From Trissonchulus latispiculum (taxonomy: Eukaryota > Nematoda > Enoplea > Enoplida > Ironidae), in NCBI GenBank assembly GCA_030248195.1, contig JASAND010008355.1, positions 1 through 64,000 of the forward strand: a DNA stretch of 64,000 nt. The letters are read 5' to 3'. The position numbers and the translations under genes were made by a program. Below, in pieces: positions 20,710-32,539 of this stretch; the first letter of the stretch is position 1, and each line of letters starts with the position of its first letter. The notes under the pieces are model-generated. The model was not told the origin of the DNA, ran no database searches, and saw only the letters and a list, made by a program, of their open reading frames with translations.

Positions 20710-21660
20710 TTGTTTAATTACTCCTAATTATTAATTTCACATGCTTCAATGTAGCCAGAAAACTGCATAGCAAATAGCACACTTAAACATCATCTTAACA
20801 TTCACGTAGTGTCTCAGAATCCCACGCACGACCTTTGAGTAGTTTAACATTTAATGCAGCACAGGAGCTTCATCTAGAAAGTTCAATCAAAGCTTGTTTA
20901 CTGTTCAAGCCTGAGTAAACTTCAAGTAAAATGCCAGTTACCTGACTGTTTTGAAAATGAAAAGAGGATTGAAGAGTTCAAAGCTGCTGTTTCCCATGTA
21001 TCATTACAGGCTTAAATTAAAGATTCTAGGCTATTTAAGGACTGACATTCAGGAACTTGAAACAATTGATGGAATACAGGTTTAGATAATTTCAGCATAT
21101 ATAAGAGTGCGTTTATTTAGTTATGATCCATTCTTGAAGCAGCATTGCCTTTAAGAAATACTTATGTATTTGATTGTGCACTCCTAATGACACGGGACAG
21201 TGTCTGCTTAATAGCAGAAACCGTAAAAGTAACGTATACACAAACACACCAGAAATACTTGGAACAATTGTGTACTATGTATGCAATCCACAAGTAAGCT
21301 ATTTATCGAATGCATATTAATGCATAATTTTGGACTGTTTTATGTCAAAAGTTGTTTACCTCCTAACTAATTGGTTGAGTGAGATTGGTTGGGCAATGGG
21401 TCAGCTTCAGTTTGTCATTTTAAAAGCTAATATCTTGCGAACCAGCATGATCAACACCTTTGTTTGAGAATAGTTTTATGCAAGTGTTGCTAAAATGATA
21501 GCTGTAGTACTTTGATTTTAGAAATATCGCTCGCAGGAAGTCTATATTTGAACAATAAATATAGAACTTGCCTGTCTATGATAAGTTACAGCGAAACTTT
21601 AATTTGAACTCTTCCTCCAAAGTATCTAGAAATCGCTATTCTTTCAAAAGTGATATATTA
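20710..21660. other. Intergenic stretch upstream of receptor gene 1
   Basis: No gene or element seen. It should hold the promoter of the receptor at 21689; no convincing TATA box or motif was identified. Confidence 0.3.
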
Positions 21661-21688
21661 AGTCTATATTCCAGGAATATTTAACAAA

Positions 21689-22696
21689 ATGAACGTTTCT
21701 AATCGTAGCAGCGAAAATGCAGCCTGGTTTGACCTTGTCCTGCATTGGGATCAGCCAGCATTGGTCGTGCGAATTCTCGCATCATGCCTGTTAAACATTG
21801 GACTTTTATGCTTCTGTGGCATTTCTGGTTATGTTACTATCATTAGAGTTATGCTTGCGCATAAGTCAGAGTTTTCGGGATCGTTTTTCCTGTTTACTCG
21901 CCTTCTCTCCGCTACTGACTCGATTATGATGTCAGTTGAGCTTGTCTATTCTTTACCTTGCTCTCTAATAGGCCCCCACAGAGTACCTTACTGGTACCAC
22001 AATTTATGCGGATTGACCAGACTTTGGGCAGTTTGGACTGAAGTGCCAACAATGGCTGTTGTTTCATTGAACCGATATGTTGCATTATTTAGCGCTGGAT
22101 TTGGTAAAACCGTGTTTTCATATAAAAACACATGCCTAATGATAGCATCTTCGTGCGTATTTAGTTCGGTCTTCAGTAGCTGGGCAGTGTCCTGCAGGTG
22201 TCATCCTGCATACGTTGGATATACTTGGACATTTCCTTGCATCAATCCATGCATGTTTTCTTACATAATGGCTACAGCCATCATAAGCATTTCTTGTAAT
22301 ATTTTTGTAACCCTGATATACGGAGCAATATATTGGAAACTCAAAACAACCCAGAACAATATGTGGCAGGGTGTAAACAATACAACTAGCAAGCAACAAG
22401 ATATCGCATCTAAGAGAGAAGCAGATCTCATGAAGCAATTTGCCCTTATTGCCTTTGCTTTTGTTTTTCGAAACCTAATGTTCCTAATTGTGCAAGCTGT
22501 TGATATTAATCCGTTTGTGGCTGGAATTGTTTCTCATTTTGCGTCTAATCTCAATTCCGCTACAACTCCTTTTTGTTATTTAGCATTCTCGTCTGCGTTC
22601 CGAAAGCATCTTTTTTCCAAGCAGTCGAATGTGCAATCTATTACTGTGCACACGGCACCAAAAACTTCGCAAAAATGTAACAGTACAAAAGTGTAG
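21689..22696 (+). CDS. Seven-transmembrane serpentine receptor, intact single exon
   Basis: 335 residues with a GPCR layout: N-glycosylation sites NVS/NRS at 2-7, TM1 ~25-56, TM2 ~64-90 with Asp77, TM3 ~107-134 ending SLNRYVALF (NRY replaces DRY), TM4 ~147-168, a Cys-rich ECL2 (CRCHPAYVGYTWTFPCINPC), TM5 ~189-217, TM6 ~248-272 with AFVFRNLMFLIV, TM7 ~275-303 with TPFCYLAF in the NPxxY place, then a short Ser/Lys-rich tail. The protein should sit in the plasma membrane and couple to G proteins. Layout and the FRN motif suggest a nematode Srx/Srsx-type chemoreceptor, but the subfamily is not certain. TATATTCCAG ends 14 bases before ATG, a likely trans-splice or 5'UTR acceptor. Three same-strand relatives lie downstream. 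Confidence 0.85.
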   Translation: MNVSNRSSENAAWFDLVLHWDQPALVVRILASCLLNIGLLCFCGISGYVTIIRVMLAHKSEFSGSFFLFTRLLSATDSIMMSVELVYSLPCSLIGPHRVPYWYHNLCGLTRLWAVWTEVPTMAVVSLNRYVALFSAGFGKTVFSYKNTCLMIASSCVFSSVFSSWAVSCRCHPAYVGYTWTFPCINPCMFSYIMATAIISISCNIFVTLIYGAIYWKLKTTQNNMWQGVNNTTSKQQDIASKREADLMKQFALIAFAFVFRNLMFLIVQAVDINPFVAGIVSHFASNLNSATTPFCYLAFSSAFRKHLFSKQSNVQSITVHTAPKTSQKCNSTKV

Positions 22697-22824
22697 TCAC
22701 AAATTGTTTGCTAAAAAGATTCATATCAATCAATATCAATCACTGACGCCGAATGACTCTCTATAGTATAGATGCAATGACTGCACGCTCCGGTATCGAT
22801 CGAATTCTAAGTAATAAATTTCAG

Positions 22825-23152
22825 ATAGAGTGCATAATTTATAAGAAGTGTGACCTGGCAACACACATTTTATCAGCTTCAGGTGCATGCTTTGTTCGCT
22901 AACGGCTAACCCCCCAGAAGAGTTCCCAGTTAGTTTCTTTCTCACCGTAGGTTCACCTGCTAAAAGCGCTAGAATACAACGACTTTGAAAACACAACGAC
23001 TGTGTCAAATTGATAGCGAGCGACTTAGTTAGCAGTGAATGTTCAGGTGTGCGGGGGTTAGCTATCAGCGTGCAGTACAAGTACGTGCAGGTAATAAGAT
23101 GCAGACTGCAGAGCCTGTAAGTTGTCACACTGTAACATGTTATGTACTCTTG
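22825..23152. mobile_element. Foldback element, CAAGAG family, decayed copy
   Basis: The right end AACATGTTATGTACTCTTG and left GAGTGCATAATTTATAAGAA are diverged inverted termini. Internal TTCGCTAACGGCTAACCCCC pairs with GGGGGTTAGCTATCAGCGTG. The 7-bp flanks no longer match well. It lies 130 bp past the receptor stop. Confidence 0.6.
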
Positions 23153-23159
23153 GCTTTAG

Positions 23160-23700
23160 CTTTGCCCTAATGTTCATGTTCTGGGATTTTTTGTGAATAC
23201 TTGATTGAATAAAGAAGTTATATTTCACTTACCATCAATTTACTGGAATAGTGTTTGCTAACCTCTGAACCACCAGTGGCAGCAATTTGGATTATTTTTG
23301 GACCATCTACGAATTCGCTCATTTCTAAACATTTAGTAGAATTTGGTCCCATGAAATTAAAAATTCATGGGCAAAGGGGGGACATTTCCCATAAGGAGTC
23401 TCGAAATTGTTCCCACAAGGGGTAAGAAAATTGATCACAAGGAGTAGGAAAATTGCCAAAAAAATTTTTTCCGACCAAAATTTCCATAAGTTTTCCGGCG
23501 TCGCCGGAAGTTTTCACTTAACATACTTAACATCCGAAAAACGTTGTTTTTGCTAAAACATTGCTGTTTTTCGCTAAAAATCACAAGATCCGTTTAAAAC
23601 TCGCTTTCAAAAGTACACTTATGAAAAATTGCTTCCACAAGGGGTACCCAAATTTGCTTCCACAAGGGTCAGTGAATTTTAGCCTCCCGTTCAGGTAATT
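23160..23700. other. Repeat-like stretch rich in CACAAGGGG motifs
   Basis: Several short variants of CCCACAAGGGGTAAGAAAAT and TTGCTTCCACAAGGG occur at 23375-23670, resembling GGCAAAGGGGTAAGC near 38740. Probably a degenerate dispersed repeat; no gene. Confidence 0.35.
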
Positions 23701-23703
23701 CCG

Positions 23704-23898
23704 TTCGCTGTTGTTGTTCGGGGACTCGTGTTTCTAGTTGTGCAAGGAAGCTATATGAATCGTTTTGTAGCTGAAGTTGTTTCTAATTTTGCTGCCAATT
23801 TTAACTCCGCGACAACTCCGTTTTGCTATTTTACATTTTCGCCTGTGTTCCGTCAGCATCTTAAATTCAAACGGTTGGAGAAGGAGGTTATGGAATAG
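23704..23898 (+). pseudogene. TM6-TM7 fragment of a serpentine receptor
   Basis: 65 open codons read FAVVVRGLVFLVVQ, YMNRFVAEVVSNFAAN, NSATTPFCYFTFSPVFRQHL and end at TAG. They align without gaps to TM6, TM7 and tail of the intact receptor at 21689 (FAFVFRNLMFLIVQ, NSATTPFCYLAFSSAFRKHL). The upstream five helices are absent; the sequence just above is the CACAAGGGG repeat. This is a truncated paralogue. Confidence 0.8.
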
Positions 23899-23899
23899 G

Positions 23900-26250
23900 G
23901 GTGGGCGTTATGATACGTTTGACACCATTTCAGTAGTGATAACGTTCCTAACTAAAATTCTAATTGGGCCATTCTTTCAATATAGTGAGTAGTGACACAG
24001 TACATGGAAAAAGTTTCAAATTATACCCATTGTGTTTCGAAATCTTTACCTGTTTCAAGGAAGGTTTTCAAAATTTGGAAGGTTACTGCTTTAACGCAGT
24101 TTCAGCTTCATTAAGACATACTCGCCAAAGGTTTCTGAACTTTTAAATCTTGTCATTTTTTATGAACTGGACATAAAACTGTCGCCCAGACTTTGAGTCT
24201 GAGGGAGTGGTGGAACAATGCTCTCCATTTATACGGCAAAGTAAACCGACGTGCTAAGAATCTGCTTAGTAGAATATCTAAATTAATTTAATAAATGTAT
24301 CTTAATTAATATTAAAATTTATTTTAGTATTGAAAGTTAATATTTTATTTAATTTCGAAATTGAAAATGGCCGTTTATATAGCATATAACTAATCGTTTA
24401 CCAAGTTTAGGGTTGACCAGAGTGGCCAAATAAATTTAACGAAGCTGTGAAAATTCAGAACTATATCAGCAGTACGTAGCTTAGCAAACACCAACATCCA
24501 GTGCTGATGAAAACGGTGACCCTCTGGTAATCTTGTCCAATCTGCTGCCCCTTTTTGGCAATTCTAAAGGTTGGAGTTCTCTTTACCTTTTTCGACCAGG
24601 GTACTCCACACTAAAATTCGAACGGTCAGAATGTGTAATGGGCGCACCGCCAGCTGTACTGTGATTTCAGGAGAGGAGGACGAACTGCGAAGTGCGTAAG
24701 CAAAATCAAGCGGGCCGCTTGATCAAACAGACATGTCAACTTCTGTCACATTTGGAACGTCCCTACTATTTATGAGCCGCCAGTTGTATTGTAGTACTTA
24801 TTTGCTTCACTAATTTACTTGCTAAGTATTTCGGCGCTGCACAGTTGCAAATCGAATGGAGTGGATCTTGTACTGGATGAAATGGTGCCAAAAAAGGACA
24901 AGCGTAGTTGTACTGCTACAGCTATTCGCTTATTTCAGTTTAAAGAAAAGAATGAAAAGAAAGAAAGACAAGAAAGTAAGAAAAGAAAAAGAAAGAAATG
25001 AAAGAAACAGAAAGAAATTTTGTCCACTGAATGATTTTAAGCTTCGTCATCAATTTAACAGCTGTCACTTTTAATTACATCAACCTTTGACTTAGCAGGC
25101 ACCCTGCTTAGTTTGCTTCTTTGAGAACACCCTCATTTTCTCAAGTTAGCAACAACTTAAGGCGCATAATTTTAACGCGTCAAACAGGCCGAGGCATAGA
25201 TTTGACCTGGGTGTAATTTTATCCATTTGCCTGTTAATCATTTCCAGTGGAGAACCAAGAAAGTGGAAGAAATAGGAAGAAAAAAGGAATGAAATTAAAT
25301 AAAGAAAATAAAAGAAAAAGAAAGAAATAAAAAAGAAAGAAAATTTATACTGAAATATGCGAATAGCTGTACTTAGTCTCTCCACCACAACTGTGGGTTC
25401 AGTGTTAGCTTGGTCAGAGATCTGCTCGTGTGGGTTGCGACCACCTCAACGTTGTCGCGTCCGAAGGCCTAACGGGATCAGCGTGCTGCACACAGACAAA
25501 AGAAATATCCTTACAACGCGAGTGGTCGTTCCAATCTGAATGAAAAACCTTGGCATAGCTGAAGCTTTATCCAGAACTGTCCGCTGTCCCTGAAATAATT
25601 TCCTTGCCCTGCTTCATAATAATAATAATAATAATTGGGTTTAGTTTTTTAAAGAGTTATATGTGTATACAGATTTCATTTGTATAATTTATGTTTTTGT
25701 AGCATTTCAATATTAAAAATTATTTATTGAATTAAATAATCATATTATTGTTATTCTATTAATTAAATATTCACACTTATTGCCTCTTGCTGCTCGCTAA
25801 GTTAAACAAGAACCCGTTTAAACAAATCAGAAGTAAAACTTTGTAGACGTTAAAAAGTCCAAGTTACGGTCAATGTTAAGCAATTCTGTTCACAGAAAAC
25901 TAGCCTAAATTCCGCATTCTAATGATTTCAAAATATAACCTAAAAATTTATAATCATTTAAATATTGACACTTAAAATTCATTAATTGGCTGCAAACTAG
26001 TACGAGTCATATTAACTTACCTCGCAAAAATGTAGTATATCAACTGACAGCTAAAAAGCGTGTTATACTGAATAACTGGGTGGGGGTATACCCAGGAGTT
26101 TGCAGAACTTCATCGGAGAGCGCTAATTTTTTTGCATAAAAGAAGGTAACATGTCGTAGTTAAAAAGTAAGGCATTGATACTTCCCATAACATCTGAGCT
26201 GTGGAGGGTCCCTAACCGAAAATCTGTGTTAATTGTTTCAAATTTTAGAT
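23900..26250. other. Gene-poor intergenic region
   Basis: Two polypurine AAAGAAA-type tracts (24943-25017 and 25258-25342) account for the Lys-rich and Phe-rich ORFs here. A short AAT run lies at 25616-25636. No recognised gene or transposon. Confidence 0.4.
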
Positions 26251-26259
26251 TTGCATTTC

Positions 26260-26632
26260 CAAGGGTACATAATGATAAGAGTATGACAGCAGGCAAGCTC
26301 TCTGTTATCAGCAGCAGGTACATGGTCTGCACGCGAACGCCCTACCCCACCCCACAAATCGGTACCTAGTGACCCACCCACAAATCAGACCCCGCCCCCC
26401 CCCCAAAAAAATCAGGCCGTAGTGGATCTCACCTCCCCCACAAATCAGACCCTAGTGAAATCCACTAGGGTCTGATTTGTTGGGGGGAGGGTGGCTGAGT
26501 GGGGTCTGATTTGTGGGGGTGTCACTAGGTACCGGTTTGTGGGGGGGTAGGGCGTTAGCGTGCAGAGCATGTACCTGCTGCTGATAACAGAGAGCTTGCC
26601 TGCTGTCATACTCTTATCATTATGTAAGCTTG
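26260..26632. mobile_element. Foldback element, CAAGAG family, 7-bp TSD
   Basis: Starts CAAGGGTACATAATGATAAG and ends TTATCATTATGTAAGCTTG. Arms pair nearly along their whole length, including TATGACAGCAGGCAAGCTCT with its complement, and meet at ATCCACTAGGGTCTGATTTG near 26400-26480. Flanks GCATTTC (26253-26259) and GTATTTC (26633-26639) form a 7-bp duplication with one change. Contains CCCCACAAATC repeats and C/G runs in the loop. Confidence 0.8.
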
Positions 26633-26850
26633 GTATTTCGAAGACTCTGGATGTTTTTCAGGAAAAGCTACAGACCTAAAACTAACTTTCCACACACGTT
26701 TTTATACGCTCAGGCAACTTACACACCACACACCTTTAATTATTTTGAAGGAACCCATGTGCTAACTTGTGACAAAGTTTGAGCACAATCGGAAGGATTA
26801 GAAAAATTATTTATTGTGTATTTGGTGTGTATTTGGTATACCCCCCTTAA

Positions 26851-27505
26851 GGTGCTGGTATCGCTTTGTGTAAATTTGACCCTATAGGCTTCAATTTGTT
26901 ATAAATGTGGACGAAACTTTCCAAATATGTTATTTTGGTGCTCTTTAACATTCTGAGACCAGTCTCGCATTTTTAGGTAAAAAAGAGAGAAAGTTTTGGT
27001 TTTTGGTCTTATTCTCTGAGCCTGTAGTCGGTACACCGGATTAGTTGATATGGCTGGAAAGAGGGCCCAAAAATGAACAAAACTAAAATATGAACTAAAA
27101 CATCTCCAGTTGCGAGAAAACTGAAAACAAAGTTGCGAAGTTTTGTATCACTGCACATTTGCCGGATTTTCTGGAGTATTGAGAAATGTTGAGCCAAATC
27201 CAGAATATTGTGCCTCGGCCCACATGTCATTCATATCATGGCACAAGAAGAAATTTTGGCAGAGTCTACGGTTTTGAGAAATCGATGTTCAAAAATTTTG
27301 GTCTATATTCAGTCTACCAAATGCGAATATGTCAGAACATTTCAGCTATTTTTTGCTAATTTTGCTAGTTTTTTAAGCTCATATGAATGTACATGTTATC
27401 AGCTTTAAAACTATGTACAAAGCTCTTTCCAACTCCCAACATTGCGAAAGATATAGCGTTTCAAAAAATCAACACAAAAGCACTGCAGAAAAGGATACCA
27501 GCACC
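26851..27505 (-). mobile_element. TTAA family B, copy 3 (reverse, internally deleted)
   Basis: Plus-strand left end is GGTGCTGGTATCGCTTTGTG, i.e. the family's right terminus; the right end is AAGGATACCAGCACC. It is only 655 bp against ~1005 bp, with the middle lost. Left flank TTAA (26847-26850); right flank ATAA, a mutated TTAA. Confidence 0.8.
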
Positions 27506-27509
27506 ATAA

Positions 27510-28100
27510 GGAGGGTGGTCCAGCGGAAAAATTTCATGGTCACGGATTCTGCTCATTTTTATACAAAATTTTTTCAATATGTCCGCACCTCGAGTTTAAA
27601 TGTTGAGTTGTTTAGTTTAGTACTTAACGAGTAACCGACTATTAATCGCGTACAATTTGAAAATGGGTGAAAGAAAAGAGCTTTATTCGATTGTATGTTT
27701 GATGCAAACACAGAATTTATTGTAGCTTTTAAAGGGGACAGTTTACTTTATGGCATTGTTTAGTGATTTTAGGGAAGCTTTGACCACGAAAATCATATAA
27801 CGGCCTATAACCTGAATTTGATGCATTTGCAGGCAATGGTCCAGGAAGACAAAACGTTCCCGACAATGAGAGCTTTCGATTAATATAAAATTAGCATATT
27901 TGGAAAAATTGAAAAATCGCTATTTTTGAGATTATGTTTATCAGATCCTCATTGTTTGATCCCAGCAACCAACCGGGTGTACTAACCTGCATCATCTGTA
28001 CCCAAACTTGGCCTAAAGTCATAAATAATTGTGCACAAATACATGATTTGACATTTTATAGGTCTGTGTTGCACTACGTTATTTGCCAAAAAACGTAAAG
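27510..28100. other. Gene-free stretch
   Basis: Nothing recognised between the family B copy and the left arm of the 28.1-30.1 kb inverted repeat. Confidence 0.3.
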
Positions 28101-28104
28101 TTTT

Positions 28105-29010
28105 TTCCATATATACAAATAGAACTATTGAAAACGACGTCTCGATTTCAAGAGATTGAACAAAGATTGGCAAAGTTGGAAGAGAAACGACGCAAGAGAG
28201 ACCAATCATCAAATGTGGAGGCTTCATACATTAAAGCATTCAAAGAATCACCGGATATTATCAATCGAGTTCTACCTCCGGTTTCCCTTTCAAGTGAAGA
28301 CGAAGAATAAACTGAACCTTATAAGTTTTTGACTTTTACATGTATGATGTAGTATACTGTATTGTAATGTATATAATGTATGCAGTGTAATTAATGTATG
28401 TATATTAAACATAATAGCTTCAAAATCGTGTCTCATAGTTGGGTAGGACAGTACCACTTCTTTATAGACATCTATATGTCAAAGTTATCGACCTGCCCCT
28501 AATTAGAATATTTACGTACTAAATAAAAAGTAGATTTGTCGAAAAGCACACTGTTGCTATTATATTAGCAAAATAACCTAGAAGTTTTAGCTAAGCACAA
28601 ATAACAGTCCGATGCCAGACCCAGCATCGCTAGGCAAGTCTTAATTGCGACTGTTCAAACTTACAAAATTGAGGAATCACATCGTGGTCGTAAAGAAACT
28701 GACATTTTTTGAGATAGTAAGGTTTGAACCACCACTTTATAAGTCTTGAATTGCCCTAGATTGCATTATTATTTAGTTCCACCATGAATCAATTTCACCT
28801 AGATCTATCGCCTTATTTATCCAACTTCCATAAGACTAACTGGTTCTTGGGTGCGCCACCAGATTTTAAAGGGTTCGCAAGGATCCTCAAATAGTTTTCG
28901 CTGCGCCACCAAAATTGTACAAGAAAAAGTTAGGTGCTATCTTCAAAACTACTCCTCCGTTTTTGATGATTTTTGGACACAAAGGGTATTTCATGCTGAA
29001 AATCAACTTC
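28105..29010 (+). repeat. Left arm of ~0.9-kb inverted repeat (partial zinc-finger gene copy)
   Basis: From TTCCATATATACAAATAGAA onward the sequence matches the reverse complement of 29183-30101, with scattered differences. Bases 28105-28310 encode the C-terminal coiled coil of the zinc-finger gene: LLKTTSRFQEIEQRLAKLEE, KRRKRDQSSNVEAS, then RVLPPVSLSSEDEE and stop. A ~36-nt in-frame piece present in the right arm (after TTSR) is missing. The remainder is noncoding. Confidence 0.85.
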
Positions 29011-29182
29011 TAGAATTGCAAAGGAAAACAAGTTTAAACAAGTTTCAACAGTTTTCGAAAATGACTATTTTGAAATTTCGAAAATGCCCAGAGGGGATTA
29101 AAATGCAATTGCCTTAATCATGGTCTGTATCTTTACCTGTACTGATTTTAGCTTAAATCTGACGTTACCATTGTAATTTTCA
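29011..29182. other. Spacer of the inverted repeat
   Basis: About 170 bp of unpaired sequence at the centre of the inverted duplication. No feature of its own. Confidence 0.6.
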
Positions 29183-30101
29183 GCATGCCATACCCTTTGT
29201 GTCCAAAAATCATCAAAAACAGAGGATTAGTTGTGAAGATAGCACCTAACGTTTTCTTGTACAATTTTGGTGGGGCAGCGAAAACTATTTGAGGAGCCTT
29301 CCAAACCCTTCTAAAATCTGGTGGCGCACCCAAGAACCATTTAGTCTTATGGAAGTTGGATAAAGATCAAGGTGAAATTGATTCATGGTGGAACTAAATA
29401 ATAATGCAATCTAGGGCAATTCAAGACTTATAAAGTGATCGTTCAAACCTTACTATCTCAAAGAATTTCAGTTTCTTTACGACCACGATGTGATTCCTGA
29501 ATATTGTAAGTTTGAACAGTCGCAATTAAGACTTGCTAACGATGCTGAGTCTGACATCGGACTCTTATTTGTGCTTAGCTAAAAATTCTAGGTTATTTTG
29601 CTAATATAATAGCAAAGTGTGCTTTTCGACAAATCTACTTTTTATTTAGTACGTAAATATTCTAATTAGGGGCAGGTCGATAACTTTGACATATAGATGT
29701 CTATAAAGAAGTGGTATTGTCCTACCCAGCTATGAGACACGATTTTGAAGCTACTGTTTAATATACATACATTAATTACACTGCATACATTATATACATT
29801 ACAATACATTATACTACATTATACCTGTAAAAGTCAAAAACTTATAAGGTTCAGTTTATTCTTCGTCTTCACTTGAAAGGGAAATCGGAGGTAGAACTCG
29901 ATTGGTAATATCCGGCGATTCCACGAATCGCATCCAATGAGTGAAGCCTCCACATTTGATGATTGGTCTCTCTTGCGTCGTTTCTCTTCCAACTTTGCCA
30001 CTCTTTGTTCAATCTCTTGAAATGCAGGTGACTCCTTCACGCGCTCAAATGACGCTGCCAATCGAGACGTCGTTTTCAATAGTTCCATTTGTATATATGG
30101 A
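29183..30101 (-). repeat. Right arm of ~0.9-kb inverted repeat
   Basis: Reverse-complement partner of 28105-29010. It includes the 3' part of the zinc-finger gene and its 3' flank. Confidence 0.85.
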
Positions 30102-30445
30102 AGAAGTTTGTTGTAACATTGATAAGGACCGCTATCCCCACTTTTACCACTGATTGCATACTTTTCATCAATAATCGGTCCGTACTTATCAGCGACCAGG
30201 TCTCTACAGACTTTCCAGAAATATTCAGACGGATCCGTTACCGATTCATCACTGGAGGAGTCACTCTTAGATTCCAACGGATTGGATTCGCTGGACTTTG
30301 TAGAAGCATTGGTTTCCATATCGGAATCATCAGAGTGCACATCGGATTCTTCTAAGTGCTCCATCTGTAAGTGACGATGCAGTGACTGGCGATGCAAGTA
30401 TTGCTTACCACACACTTTACAAAAATGCATTTTTCTTTGATTCAT
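29856..30445 (-). pseudogene. C2H2 zinc-finger/coiled-coil gene, frameshifted near its end
   Basis: Begins ATG at 30445. A single finger CKVCGKQYLHRQSLHRHLQM..H (residues ~9-30) precedes a Ser/Asp/Glu-rich acidic linker, then YFWKVCRDLVADKYGPIIDE, YNKLLPYIQMELLKTTSRLA and the coiled coil FQEIEQRVAKLEEKRRKRDQ. Compared with the left-arm copy, two extra bases near 29935 shift the frame so that translation runs to 29834 and misses the SLSSEDEE-stop end (stop would be 29856-29858). The finger-plus-helical layout recalls multicopy mobile-element-associated zinc-finger ORFs in invertebrates. I cannot name the family with certainty. Confidence 0.6.
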
Positions 30446-30534
30446 AATAATCTCTTTTAATTTAATCTTGCAGCATAACCTCTACAGGTTTCATAAATCG
30501 CGAAGATGTAAACCTGTCTGTGATATAAAATGAA

Positions 30535-30735
30535 GCATGCTGACGTAAGCATGCTGACGTAAGCATGCTGACGTAAGCATGCTGGTGTCAGCATGTAAGC
30601 ATGCTGACGTAAGTAAGCATGCTGACATAAGTATGTAAGCATTCTGACAGTAAGTATGTAAGCATGTTGACGTAAGCATGTAAGCATGCTGACGTAAGCA
30701 TGTAAGCATGCTGGCGTAAGTATGTAAGCATGCTG
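30535..30735. repeat. Minisatellite GCATGCTGACGTAA (14 bp) with GCATGTAA inserts
   Basis: About ten copies of GCATGCTGACGTAA or variants (TGACATAA, TGGCGTAA), alternating with AGCATGTAAGC. Each intact unit contains TGACGTAA, a CRE/ATF-like core, and the palindrome GCATGC. It lies about 90 bp upstream of the minus-strand zinc-finger start codon. Confidence 0.9.
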
Positions 30736-30838
30736 ATAGATAATTCCTAGCTATCAATAAACACTAACTAGCTTGATATGTTACTGAATAAGATAGTAAT
30801 AAGCATGTCATACACAACAAACATTATCGGCATAAATG

Positions 30839-31375
30839 TCATTCACTGTCTTGTTCTTCATTATTGAATGAATGCAGCAGTTGATGTGCTCGGTGAGCTG
30901 AACAATATTTTGCTCCATCTCTTAGCATGTGATCTGGACAGCAACTATTGCCTTCATCATCATGCATTAGCATGTAGCTGGGAACCCCCAAGGTGCCAGC
31001 CTCAATTACCCTGATAACGTTTCCCTTGGTCATCAACCCAGATCGAATTAGGTTCCACTGGGAAATACCCTTGAAATAACCTTGTCAACATTAGCCTCCT
31101 TCAGGATGTTGGAGATGAGGTCCATTGCTTGATCCCAGGTTCGTAGATGAGGACTGCAATCCCAGTCGAAACATGATCGCCTAGTGACATAATGGATTGT
31201 CTCCTGTTTGTTGATTTGATGTTAGTTTCTTCAAGTCATAGGGAGCTCGAATAAACAAATGGTGAACATCTGGTTTATGAGACTTGGGTTGTTGAATTAG
31301 AAAAGTAACTTCCAGGGTAATGTCTCCTAGTTTCTGAACACCAATGCAAGCAACAGCAATGAAGGCAGTAGCCAT
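30839..31375 (-). pseudogene. Unrecognised decayed ORF
   Basis: Three minus-strand frames follow one another. The first runs from 31375 (MATAFIAVACIGVQKLGDIT, then HLFIRAPYDLKKL), a middle piece contains SCFDWDCSPHLRTWDQAMDL and KEANVDKVISRVFPSGT, and the last contains MTKGNVIRVIEAGTLGVPSY, MLMHDDEGNSCCPDHMLRDG and ends at 30839. The pieces look like one ~175-residue protein broken by about two frame disruptions. I do not recognise its family. Being next to the zinc-finger gene and on the same strand, it may belong to the same element. Confidence 0.35.
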
Positions 31376-31379
31376 GATT

Positions 31380-32535
31380 GAACACTTACCTATGTTGAGT
31401 GTTGTATTTATATGTAGGAAAGTAGGTTAAGATGAGTCATAGAAACCGGTTTAAACTGGTTATATTGTAGCAGTGTGCTGATGTTGGAAAGAAGTCTAAG
31501 ATGAAACACAAAATGTTAAATTAACTGAATTAGTGTAGTATATTAATGGGTGAGGCAGCGCCACCAGCGCCACTTGCGCCACTGCGTCAGAACGCCCATT
31601 TTTATACTACTGTTTTCAATTTTAGGAGCTCCTAAGTCCTAATCGGAAATTTGAAAAAATTGTCACTCCCAGCTCCTAGGCCGCATAACTAAGACTCCTA
31701 GACTCCTATTTTTAAAAAACAGATACCAGCTCTCCCCGAAGATTTTGGTACGTTGGCTTGGCCAACTTTATGCTGTCAATGTAAGTCACCCCGTGTTGTC
31801 TGTTCGTGTGAGTTCTCAGCCCATATAATTTATATTATCTTTATAATAATCCTACATGCAATGGAATGGAAATGAAATGAACAACCGCCCCACAGTACGC
31901 AGACATCAAGTGCAATTCTCTTTGCAGATTAGTACTGTGGACCCCCTTCATGGATTGCACCTGTTCGCTCCTAAACCATATGTGAAGTTGGCACCGGCAG
32001 AGAATATATAAATTAATGATGATGTTCAATTCTTAGGAAAATTCAGTGATGAATTTGGGAAAATACTCCTGTCTAAAATTGTAAGTTACTTAGCTAATTA
32101 CTGTCGACCATATTGGGGTAAATTGTAGTTGGGTAGAGTTTGGGTGTAGTAGAATTCCCCAGGTTGGGGAATGCTCAATTAGGTTTTCACGAGTTTAATT
32201 AATTAATTGGTTCTTTTCGATTTAGTATGAAGTTTATTTGGAATATTCAAATTGTTACTTTTGTATTTCCTTTAATTTGTCGACCTGTTGAGCCTGCGCT
32301 GGAATTTCCAATAAACCGCTGTAATCTCTAACATTTTGTAGTTACACATAGTTGTGTAATACGATTTTGAATTCGCGACGGAACTTCTTTTAGAAGGTTC
32401 AATCAAACATTCTTAATTGTTCAAATCAGAACAAGCTGTTTCACTGAACCAAAGAAATTTTTAAGTATTTATGTTGGTTTAACAAAATATAGTTCTCTGA
32501 CAGAGGCAAGCTACTGAGAGCTAGTTAAGTGTAAA
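31380..32535. other. Gene-free stretch
   Basis: AT-rich sequence; a small CGCCACCAGCGCCACTTGCG cluster at ~31559 is the only notable composition. No gene seen. Confidence 0.3.
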
Positions 32536-32539
32536 GAAT

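Noticed and set aside
22136..22438. Antisense ORF within the intact receptor gene
   Set aside because: Shadow frame of a clear 7TM coding sequence; the same holds for 36488-36784 and 41914-42303.
24819..25074. Lys-rich ORFs
   Set aside because: Generated by the AAAGAAA polypurine tract.
30535..30735. CRISPR-like regular repeats
   Set aside because: Repeat units abut with no unique spacers, and the context is eukaryotic.
30457..30757. Two His/Cys/Leu-rich repeat ORFs (minus strand)
   Set aside because: Translation of the 14-bp GCATGCTGACGTAA minisatellite in two frames.
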